Part shown: one piece after another, positions 34,601-41,085 of the stretch
Layout: each line of letters opens with the position of its first letter
Position numbering within the stretch: position 1 is the stretch's first letter
DNA from: Flavobacterium psychrophilum
Lineage (GTDB): Bacteria > Bacteroidota > Bacteroidia > Flavobacteriales > Flavobacteriaceae
Direction: 5' to 3'
NCBI GenBank assembly: GCA_945874225.1
Contig: CAMCFT010000001.1
Location: 1 to 64,000 of the forward strand
DNA length: 64,000 bases
Made by a program: the position numbers and the translations under genes
Notes under the pieces: model-generated
What the model was told of the DNA's origin: nothing
What the model saw: only the letters and a program-made list of their open reading frames with translations
Databases searched by the model: none

Positions 34601-34978
34601 AATGAATTGGGTAACGTGACAAACGAAGAAGAATTGGTTGTTTTCCAAAATAAATTGATTGACCGTTTTGGTCCGATGCCACCGCGAGCACTTGCTTTAA
34701 TGAACAGCATTCGCATCAAATGGATTGCTACTAGAGTGGGAATCGAAAAACTGGTAATGAAAAAAGGCAAGATGATTGGCTATTTTGTTGCGGATCAACA
34801 ATCGGATTTTTATACTTCGAAACGCTTTCATCAAATGATACAATTTGTACAAAAAAACAGCAGTATTTGTGTGATGAAAGAAAAACAAACGCCAGCTGGA
34901 TTGCGACTTTTGTTGACTTTTGATAATGTAAAAAATACAAGAAGGGCTTTGGAATTGATGGAGATGTTGGAGAAATAA
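31616..34978 (+). CDS. mfd: Transcription-repair coupling factor Mfd
   Basis: A 1120-residue DNA translocase that removes RNA polymerase stalled at lesions and recruits UvrA. The N-terminal UvrB-like domains include DVLFYPGSYRRPYQIEDTDN and the EPGEFSVRGGIVDVFSFSN block (about residue 172). The CarD-like RNA polymerase-interacting domain begins near SVGDYVTHIDHGIGRFGG (about residue 440). The helicase lobe has motif I GDVGFGKTEVAIRAAF (about residue 590), II DEEQKFG and later ATTIIESGLDVPNANT and HQMRGRVGRS. The TTG start at 31616 overlaps the upstream stop by 8 bp; other starts would be internal. Downstream a strong terminator follows. Confidence 0.96.
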   Translation: MSKAILYKTYDNSPKIKQIVDSLLKAEQKIQLNGLLGSSLSFVVQSLFNKTEKPFLVILNDKEEAAYYLNDLEQMIGEQDVLFYPGSYRRPYQIEDTDNANVLLRAEVLNRINSRKKPAIIVTYPEALFEKVVTRKELDKNTLKVAVGDKISIDFINEVLFEYEFKRVDFITEPGEFSVRGGIVDVFSFSNDNPYRIEFFGNEVDSIRSFDVETQLSIEKQKKITIIPNVENKFFQENRESFLEYINDKTIIFIQNTDLLFSKLDKLFGKATEIFDNLNATVKHVAPEQLFLNQAEFIKKSLDFSIVELSSKPIYKTKISFEFYIKPQPSFNKQFDLLLNNLNDNHFNGYKNYLFCSNENQAKRFHDIFETLDEANSENIRKQYNTIVLPLYQGFIDEENQIACYTDHQIFERYHKFNIKSNVSKKQNITLKELTTLSVGDYVTHIDHGIGRFGGLQKIQVEGKTQEAIKLVYADNDIVYVSIHSLYKISKYTGKDGTPPKIYKLGSNAWKILKQKTKARVKHIAFNLIQLYAKRKLEKGFRFAPDSYLQNELESSFIYEDTPDQTKSTAEVKADMESDRPMDRLVCGDVGFGKTEVAIRAAFKAVDNSKQVAILVPTTILAYQHYRTFTERLKDMPVSVGYLNRFRTAKQKAETLKQLAEGKLDIVIGTHQLVNKNVVFKDLGLLIVDEEQKFGVNVKDKLKTIAANIDTLTLTATPIPRTLQFSLMAARDLSVITTPPPNRYPIETNVVGFSEELIRDAISYEIQRNGQVFFVNNRIENIKEVAGMIQRLVPDAKVGIGHGQMEGSKLEELMLAFMNGEFDVLVATTIIESGLDVPNANTIFINNANNFGLSDLHQMRGRVGRSNKKAFCYFICPPYSAMTDDARKRIQALEQFSELGSGFNIAMKDLEIRGAGDLLGGEQSGFINEIGFDTYQKIMNEAIDELKENEFKDLYENEDSGVEKEYVKDLQIDTDFELLFSDEYINNVTERLSLYNELGNVTNEEELVVFQNKLIDRFGPMPPRALALMNSIRIKWIATRVGIEKLVMKKGKMIGYFVADQQSDFYTSKRFHQMIQFVQKNSSICVMKEKQTPAGLRLLLTFDNVKNTRRALELMEMLEK

Positions 34979-35014
34979 AAAAAGCTTCCAGCCTTTAAAA
35001 GGCTAGAAGCTTTG
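34979..35014 (+). terminator. Terminator after mfd
   Basis: AAAGCTTCCAGCCTT pairs with AAGGCTAGAAGCTTT with one mismatch pair around a short loop, immediately after the mfd stop. Confidence 0.75.
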
Positions 35015-35077
35015 GTAGTTGTATAATTTTTTTATCATTTCAAAGACTTGAAGCTTTAAAATATAGAATAAGAAATA

Positions 35078-35734
35078 TTAATTCTTCAAATCCTTAATTA
35101 CTTTAAAAGCAACGTCTACCTCATCTTCGCTTACTAAAATTGTAAATTCGTTTGAAGTCGAAATCACTTCGTTGATGATGATTCCTTCCCAAGCCAAACG
35201 CTGGAAAATGAAATAATAAATACCAGGAACAACAATATTTTCTTTAGGTAATTTTACCGTAATCGAAGCTAGATTTTCCAACTTTTGAATCAACTTTTCA
35301 TTGGCAAAATGTTTGTCAACAAGATGATTGACGCTGTTGCTTACCACAATGTTAGTTTCATTTACACCACGAGATGATGTATAAAATATATCTGAAAAAG
35401 TGTTGATATCTGTAATTAAATCGGCCTGTTTATTCAAAACGGTTTCCGATGCTGCAAAAGTATAATCTGTCAGTGACGAACGAACGGTGATTTCGCCAAT
35501 GTTTTTTATTACTTTATTAATTTTGTGATTGAGTCTAAAGTCCAACTCTTCGGTGAGTCTTTTTAGTGCCATTACGACCGCGCCTTGTTTGACTTCTTTG
35601 CCAAATTCAGACTCCAATTCAACCATAATGTTTCTAGACAAGGACGTCAAATTGATTATTCCAAGAGATAATGCATTCAATAAAAAAGGCTTTGTTTTAA
35701 TGTAATTTTCTACAATTGAAGAAACGGTTTTCAT
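35078..35734 (-). CDS. ACT-domain-like protein, often labelled short aspartate kinase
   Basis: A 218-residue protein with no aspartate kinase catalytic domain. The first 75 residues look like a helix-turn-helix-like region (LLNALSLGIINLTSLSRNIM, EFGKEVKQGAVVMALKRLTE). The C-terminal 60 residues have ACT-like strands: LENLASITVKLPKENIVVP, FQRLAWEGIIINEVISTSNE and FTILVSEDEVDVAFKVIKD. Genes of this type in Bacteroidota databases carry the name aspartate kinase because of the ACT resemblance, which is misleading. I infer a ligand-sensing regulatory protein. It is monocistronic and starts upstream of a 240-bp gap in which I see nothing further. Confidence 0.65.
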   Translation of the reverse strand: MKTVSSIVENYIKTKPFLLNALSLGIINLTSLSRNIMVELESEFGKEVKQGAVVMALKRLTEELDFRLNHKINKVIKNIGEITVRSSLTDYTFAASETVLNKQADLITDINTFSDIFYTSSRGVNETNIVVSNSVNHLVDKHFANEKLIQKLENLASITVKLPKENIVVPGIYYFIFQRLAWEGIIINEVISTSNEFTILVSEDEVDVAFKVIKDLKN

Positions 35735-35974
35735 ATGTTGATGTTTATTGTTTTTTATTGGTCATATGTAATTCGCATATTATCATTAGTGGCATCGACC
35801 TCATTTGAATTATGCTCATTTCATAATTATGTTGATTTATTTTAAAAGAAACTTGCTTTTTAAAATGGTTTATTCCTAAAAACGAAGAGTTTAGTTCGTG
35901 TTAATCTAACAAAATGCGCTGCAAAGATAAATAAAAAAACAATTTGTTATAAAAATAACTGCAATAATTTAAGC

Positions 35975-36334
35975 TTAAAAATGATAAAAAGCATCTATTA
36001 AATGTTCTATTGCAAAAGACTTGCCTTCTTTGTGAATCGCAATGATATCAAAACGAACTTCAATATCCAAATCTTTAGAAATTACATATTCATTTACGGC
36101 TTTTACCAGAAGCTGGATTTTTTTTGGTTTTACAAAGTCTTGAGGCAAACCAAAATCTAATGAAGAACGAGTTTTTACTTCAACAATGGCAAGTGTGCTT
36201 TCTATTTGGGCGATGATGTCGATTTCGGCTTTCTGAAAAGTCCAGTTGGTTTCCAGAATTGCGTAACCATTTTTTTGCAGAAATTCTACAGCTAATTCTT
36301 CTCCTAATTTTCCTAATTCGTTGTGATCGGCCAT
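35975..36334 (-). CDS. YraN family protein (UPF0102), putative endonuclease-fold
   Basis: A 119-residue protein with the family layout: LGKLGEELAVEFLQKNGYAI (about residues 7 to 26), then ETNWTFQKAEIDIIAQIEST and LAIVEVKTRSSLDFGLPQDF (about residues 49 to 68). The E-x-D and EVK residues match the PD-(D/E)xK nuclease-like fold, as in Holliday junction resolvase relatives. Function is not established experimentally in general. It stands alone, 194 bp from the LD-carboxypeptidase gene; the gap contains a REP-like motif. Confidence 0.92.
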   Translation of the reverse strand: MADHNELGKLGEELAVEFLQKNGYAILETNWTFQKAEIDIIAQIESTLAIVEVKTRSSLDFGLPQDFVKPKKIQLLVKAVNEYVISKDLDIEVRFDIIAIHKEGKSFAIEHLIDAFYHF

Positions 36335-36490
36335 TTGATTTTTGATTGAAGATTAACGATTTTTGATTTCAGATTTGGTGTTTGGAAATAAAATTTTGCC
36401 GCTAAGGCAATAAGTCACAAAGAAAAATGTAATGAATTATCTAAAAACAATAAGTACTTTAAATATAAAATTTGCGCCTTTGCTTCGCCA

Positions 36491-36507
36491 GTTCGCTGAC
36501 GCTCGGG
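36491..36507. repeat. REP-like motif GTTCGCTGACGCTCGGG
   Basis: This 17-mer is a variant of GTTCGCTATCGCTCGGG seen at 18331 (inverted) and 60082. It lies between yraN and the LD-carboxypeptidase gene, preceded by CTTCGCCA as in the 60082 copy. Plus-strand frame 36432 to 36641 crosses it but is not a gene. Confidence 0.6.
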
Positions 36508-36528
36508 TGTGTCTTCGTGGCAAAAGTT

Positions 36529-37530
36529 TTACTCAAAAGTCAACTTTGAAGTTGCTGCAGATAATTCTAACGAAACTTGTTCACCAAAAATCAAGGCTCT
36601 ATTATCGCGAAAATGTCCTGCCGGAAAATTATAAACAATAGGAAATGAATATTCTTTAGTAATATCTTCAATAATTTGGTTGGCATTTTTCCCCCAAGGA
36701 ATATCATTGTCTCTCATTTTTGTCATTCCGCCAACAATTAAACCATTCAGATTATCAAAGCAGCCGCAACGTTTCAGGCTCATCATCATTCGATCGATAT
36801 GGTATAAATATTCATCAATATCTTCGATGAAAAGAATTTTTCCTTTGCAATCAATTTGGGCATTGGAACCCATCAAACTATATAAAATAGATAAATTTCC
36901 GCCCACGATTTCGCCTTTGGCATTTCCTAAACGATTGGAGGAATCAGATGGGATTTCATATTTCAGGCTTTCGCCAAAAAGTGCTTTTCGCAAACTTTCT
37001 ATGGTTTCTGGGGTTGCTCTTTCGACCGTTATAGGCATTGCGCCGTGGATGGAAGCAATGTTTAATTTGTTAAGATAACTGTGAATTACTGTGGCATCGC
37101 TGAAGCCAATAATCCATTTTGGGTTTTGCTTAAATTTGGTAAAATCTATTAAGTCTATTATTCGAACTGTGCCATAACCACCTTTTACACACCAAATTGC
37201 TTTTATATTTGGATTGTCCAGTTGCTGCTGAAAATCTTCGGCGCGTTGTGCATCAGTTCCGGCCAATTGATTATTGTCCAATCCGATGGTTTTCCCGATT
37301 ACGACTTCCAATCCCCAACTGTGCAACAAATCTATGGCAGGTTTAAGGTTGTCATCAATGTTTTTTCGGGCTGTTGCCAATATGGCTATTGTATCTCCTT
37401 TTTGTAAATAGGGCGGTATTTTCATTTGTGTTTGAGCTTGAATATTGGAAAATTGTAAAACAAAAATAAGCATTAGAAGTTTATAAAAAACTACTTTTCC
37501 TGCAACGATTGAAAACCCATTAGACTGCAT
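36529..37530 (-). CDS. LD-carboxypeptidase (S66 family), exported
   Basis: A 333-residue peptidase of the MccF/LdcA family, which by family trims the terminal D-Ala from L,D-tetrapeptides in peptidoglycan or cleaves microcin-like peptides. KVVFYKLLMLIFVLQFSNIQ is a signal-peptide-like segment. After it, PYLQKGDTIAILATARKNID starts the domain; CVKGGYGTVRIIDLIDF, IIGFSDATVIH (catalytic Ser region) and GGNLSILYSLMGSNAQ follow, with NFPAGHFRDNRALIFG carrying the His. The gene begins 5 bp beyond the endonuclease I stop, so it is probably in that operon. A cytoplasmic form from a later Met cannot be excluded. Confidence 0.87.
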   Translation of the reverse strand: MQSNGFSIVAGKVVFYKLLMLIFVLQFSNIQAQTQMKIPPYLQKGDTIAILATARKNIDDNLKPAIDLLHSWGLEVVIGKTIGLDNNQLAGTDAQRAEDFQQQLDNPNIKAIWCVKGGYGTVRIIDLIDFTKFKQNPKWIIGFSDATVIHSYLNKLNIASIHGAMPITVERATPETIESLRKALFGESLKYEIPSDSSNRLGNAKGEIVGGNLSILYSLMGSNAQIDCKGKILFIEDIDEYLYHIDRMMMSLKRCGCFDNLNGLIVGGMTKMRDNDIPWGKNANQIIEDITKEYSFPIVYNFPAGHFRDNRALIFGEQVSLELSAATSKLTFE

Positions 37531-37535
37531 ATTTT

Positions 37536-39491
37536 TTATTCAATTAGAATTTTTTTGACGATACTTTTATCTGCTGTATTGATTTTTGCAAAATAGATTC
37601 CGGTTGGGAAATCGATATTTAATTTAGTTTCACCGACAAAATTTTGAATAAATACTTTTGCCCCAATAGTATTGTATATCTCGATTGTTGCTTTTTCGTT
37701 TAAACCCGAAATGGTAATTGATTTTTGAGCCGGATTAGGATAAAGGTTTATTTTTAGATTGGAATAATCATTGGTTGATAGCCAGGTTTGACCAGCTTTT
37801 GTACCCCAAATATAATTAGCCAAATCTGGATAATCAATAAATGGATTTCTATTGACTTGCCAAGTGTAAATATAATTGTTTCTGTTCATTTCGAAATCAT
37901 CTGATGGGTCTAACGTATTCCAAGTTAACAAAGATGCTAAATCGCCCAATTGTCCTACGGTTGTATCAGGAATATCCCCATTGACAACGCTCAAAGCATT
38001 GTAACGAACAGCCATATAAAACACAGAACGAGCCACATCGCCTTTCCACGAACCCATTGTTCCGATTGGTCCGTTGTAACCTGTTAATCCATAATCGTTA
38101 TTACTTCGCAAACTGTTTTCGGCACCGTCTTCGGCACGAAGGTGGTGAGCGTCAGCGTGACCGGCAAGAATATCGTCAGCATTTGTAGGCAACCAAACAT
38201 TTATTCCATCTGGAATACTTAAAGTTCCATTAGTATAACCGCCACGTGATTGTGGATAAATGTGTTCGCGATTCCATTTTCCGGTATTGATTCCCGTGTC
38301 TTGAAATTCTAATTTGGAACGGGATTGTTCAACATACATCAACCAAACTTCGTTGCTGTTTTTTGGGTTTTGATCGGCAGTTTTTAGAATTTCGATGATA
38401 TCGCCATAATTGTGGGCGTGAACCACGGCTGGATTGGCAATAATATCTTGAATGGCTTGTTTTAAGGCAGTTCCGGAAAGGCCTTCTAAGGAATCATAAT
38501 AGCCTGTTGGCATCGTGTTTGCAACAATTCCATAAGTTGGATTTAAAGGGGTTCCAAACGGAGCAACAGTAAAATCATTGTCGATAACTCGGATTTCAAT
38601 ATTGTCATTAAGTCGCTTGAATTCTGAAGGGATGCTACCAATATTAATTTTTAAAACTTCGTCACCTTCGTCCAATACATCGTCTGTGAGCGTGATGGTA
38701 GTTGTAAAAGTATTGGAACCCGAAGGAATCAAAACGGTGGTGTTTCCCGTAAAATCAGCAGTTATGAAGGAAGAATTATTTAGTGTGAAATCAAAAGTCA
38801 AATCACTGGCCACGTTGGTTTGGGTCGTAAATGTAATGGAAAAACTTCCTCCTTCGTTTTTATCGGCAGTGTTGGTCGTAATTGTAATTCCGTTAAAGAC
38901 AATTCCGCTTCCGTCATTGTTTGCGCCTGGAGTTGGGTTTTTAGTTTCGTAAGTTCCGTCCGTTTTTCTTTGAACAGATTGCGTGGTTTGTAGGTTGTTT
39001 AGACCTTCATCATATTGAGTAGTAATACCTAATAAGTTCATTAATGCCGTAGCATCTGGATCCTTGGTGTCGTACATCAAAGCGTCGATCAGGTTAGTGG
39101 TTGTTGCTAAAGTAAATTCTGGAAAATCTGATGTGTTTCCTAGATAAAGTCCAATGCCATCGGCACCATTTTGGATAATATTGTCGGGGAATAATTTGTC
39201 TGGAGCAGGAGAAATTAGAGAATTTCCAATTAGAATTATTCCATTAGCATCAGTGGTCAATCCGTTTAGACCAATAGTATAATAACTTTGATTTGCTGCT
39301 GTAGAAGTGGCATTTCCGTTAAAAAAAACCAAAACGTAACCGTCAAGTGAAAAATTTGGAACCGTAGATTTTAGTTCAATAAATTCTCTATCATCAGTAC
39401 TTGGCGTATCAGAATCGAGTTCGTTGATAACGACTTGTCCAGAGGCGATATAGCTGAAAACAAAAAGGAATAGGGTGAGGATACTTTTCAT
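37536..39491 (-). CDS. Secreted endonuclease I (lamin-tail, Calx-beta and T9SS domains)
   Basis: A 651-residue modular nuclease. After the signal peptide SILTLFLFVFSYIASG comes a lamin-tail-like domain (VVINELDSDTPSTDDREFIE, to about residue 190), then a Calx-beta-like stretch (about 205 to 310) with GSFSITF and DEVLKINIGSIPSEFKRL, then the EndA/NucM catalytic domain with NREHIYPQSRGG (about residue 402) and GHADAHHLRAEDGAENS (about residue 445). The last 75 residues form a type A T9SS sorting domain: NLYPNPAQKSITI, YNTIGAKVF and FPTGIYFAKI. It cuts nucleic acids outside the cell. The next gene upstream in the run, DUF5689, is separated by a terminator. Confidence 0.93.
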   Translation of the reverse strand: MKSILTLFLFVFSYIASGQVVINELDSDTPSTDDREFIELKSTVPNFSLDGYVLVFFNGNATSTAANQSYYTIGLNGLTTDANGIILIGNSLISPAPDKLFPDNIIQNGADGIGLYLGNTSDFPEFTLATTTNLIDALMYDTKDPDATALMNLLGITTQYDEGLNNLQTTQSVQRKTDGTYETKNPTPGANNDGSGIVFNGITITTNTADKNEGGSFSITFTTQTNVASDLTFDFTLNNSSFITADFTGNTTVLIPSGSNTFTTTITLTDDVLDEGDEVLKINIGSIPSEFKRLNDNIEIRVIDNDFTVAPFGTPLNPTYGIVANTMPTGYYDSLEGLSGTALKQAIQDIIANPAVVHAHNYGDIIEILKTADQNPKNSNEVWLMYVEQSRSKLEFQDTGINTGKWNREHIYPQSRGGYTNGTLSIPDGINVWLPTNADDILAGHADAHHLRAEDGAENSLRSNNDYGLTGYNGPIGTMGSWKGDVARSVFYMAVRYNALSVVNGDIPDTTVGQLGDLASLLTWNTLDPSDDFEMNRNNYIYTWQVNRNPFIDYPDLANYIWGTKAGQTWLSTNDYSNLKINLYPNPAQKSITISGLNEKATIEIYNTIGAKVFIQNFVGETKLNIDFPTGIYFAKINTADKSIVKKILIE

Positions 39492-39601
39492 TGGAATCTT
39501 ATGTTAAGAAATGTAAATTTAGGAATTAATTGAGTCTCTTATTGTTATGCTTTCGTAATTTTTTAAGTCGTTATAATTCGTTTTTCCCAAAGTGGTGTAA
39601 T

Positions 39602-39635
39602 AAAAAAGGCTCCCCTTAATGCGGAAGCCTTTTAG
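39602..39635 (-). terminator. Terminator after the DUF5689 gene
   Basis: On the minus strand AAAAGGCTTCC pairs with GGGGAGCCTTTT (one mismatch) followed by T residues, 19 bp after the DUF5689 stop. It separates the receptor pair from the endonuclease gene. Confidence 0.65.
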
Positions 39636-39653
39636 ATTTAGTATTAAAAAAAT

Positions 39654-41075
39654 TTAATTTACGATTATATTATCCAATTGTAAGGTTGTGGTTACAGCAG
39701 GGAAAGCGTTTGCATTTCCAGCATATTCAAAGACAAAATAACCATTTCCAGTTACAGTTGCCGGAATTGCATAATTCCCACTTGCTGTAAATGAGGCTCC
39801 ATAACCAGAAGTTGGGGTTACAGGAATAGTGAAATTTGAAGTTATATTTGTCATTTTTGTAACATCAATGCTACTTCCAGGAGTATAATTTGCAGCTAGT
39901 ACATAATACACTTTTAACACGGCTCCGTTCCAATAACCCATATTGGATTTGAATGAAAATGTACTTGCAGTAGTCATATTTACAGGAACAAATAAATAAG
40001 TATTATTTGCACCACCAGAACCAAACGAAGTCATTTGAATGTATTTATTGGAACTAAATGTTTTTACTTCCCAATATCTTGAACCAATTGCCGCATCATT
40101 GATATAATTTGGAAAATTAGTTTGAGATGGAGAGGCGATATAACTTTCAAAAGTTTCGTTTACCGTTACTGGGAAAACACCAGAATTCGTTCCGATAAGT
40201 GTTGGCGTATAGTCAACTCTTGGATTAGGCATATTGGCGTCACGTTCGGTTCTCATAATAATTTGATAAGTTGTGTTGTACTTGGCCAATACACCTCTTA
40301 ATTTTCCCTTACCCATAGGAACTTTTGAACCTGCAAAATTGGCAAATCTACTGGTTCTAATGGTTAAATTTTTGGAACCATCAGTAACAAAAATACTGGA
40401 ATCATAAGTATCTGTTAAATTGGAGTCATAAGTTCCACCTGCTGCTTCATCAGTAAATTGTACATTGTCCATTTCAACCAAAGTATTCAAATAGGTGTCA
40501 CTAAAAGCCTGCGCTAAAGTAATTTTATGGACAATAGCATCTTCGCTAACCACATCACAAGAAGGAATTAAATATTTTTTAACATCTAAACTAGGTATTC
40601 TATCCACTGCATATTGTTCTGTTGGTGCAGCTCCAAAAATTAATCCTCTTCCAAAACCAGTTGGGTTTGCATAAGACAATCCGTTTAGTTTTAAAAACAC
40701 TTTTTTTCCCGGTTGAAATTTTTGGGTATAAGCATTTACTATATCTCCAGAAAGATTAAATCCTTTAGAACCATCTGTGGGTTGAAAGTACATGCTTTTA
40801 TAAAAATTCCCACCTTCGTCACTCGAAATTACATAAGCTTCGATGTAATCATAAATTTCCTTACCTGTTACAGGGTCTTTTGCAGCAGCAGGATAGGCAA
40901 CGGTTGTTCCATTAGTAGGAGCGCTTGTATATAAATTGGCAACTTCCTTGGTTTTTGTCAATCCTGGACTTACGCAATCATCAAATTTTGGTGTATCGAA
41001 AGTGTCATTCACACAGCTTGTCAAGAATCCTGCTGTTGCAATAACGATACCTATATTTTTTATTATATTTTTCAT
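39654..41075 (-). CDS. DUF5689 surface lipoprotein paired with the TonB receptor
   Basis: A 473-residue lipoprotein. The lipobox is GFLTSCVND with Cys about residue 21. The DUF5689 core follows (IEAYVISSDEGGNFYKSMYF, about residue 82, through KVFLKLNGLSYAN), and the C-terminal third is a jelly-roll domain of the choice-of-anchor type (VNETFESYIASPSQTNFPNY, ENEG-like strands and TVTGNGYFVFEYAG). Such proteins sit next to a SusC/RagA-like or TonB receptor and probably bind the ligand. The gene follows the receptor by 10 bp, so they form one unit. The ligand is not known. Confidence 0.88.
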   Translation of the reverse strand: MKNIIKNIGIVIATAGFLTSCVNDTFDTPKFDDCVSPGLTKTKEVANLYTSAPTNGTTVAYPAAAKDPVTGKEIYDYIEAYVISSDEGGNFYKSMYFQPTDGSKGFNLSGDIVNAYTQKFQPGKKVFLKLNGLSYANPTGFGRGLIFGAAPTEQYAVDRIPSLDVKKYLIPSCDVVSEDAIVHKITLAQAFSDTYLNTLVEMDNVQFTDEAAGGTYDSNLTDTYDSSIFVTDGSKNLTIRTSRFANFAGSKVPMGKGKLRGVLAKYNTTYQIIMRTERDANMPNPRVDYTPTLIGTNSGVFPVTVNETFESYIASPSQTNFPNYINDAAIGSRYWEVKTFSSNKYIQMTSFGSGGANNTYLFVPVNMTTASTFSFKSNMGYWNGAVLKVYYVLAANYTPGSSIDVTKMTNITSNFTIPVTPTSGYGASFTASGNYAIPATVTGNGYFVFEYAGNANAFPAVTTTLQLDNIIVN

Positions 41076-41085
41076 AACGTTTAAT

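Noticed and set aside
36432..36641. 69-codon plus-strand ORF
   Set aside because: It starts in the repeat-containing gap and runs antisense into the LD-carboxypeptidase gene.
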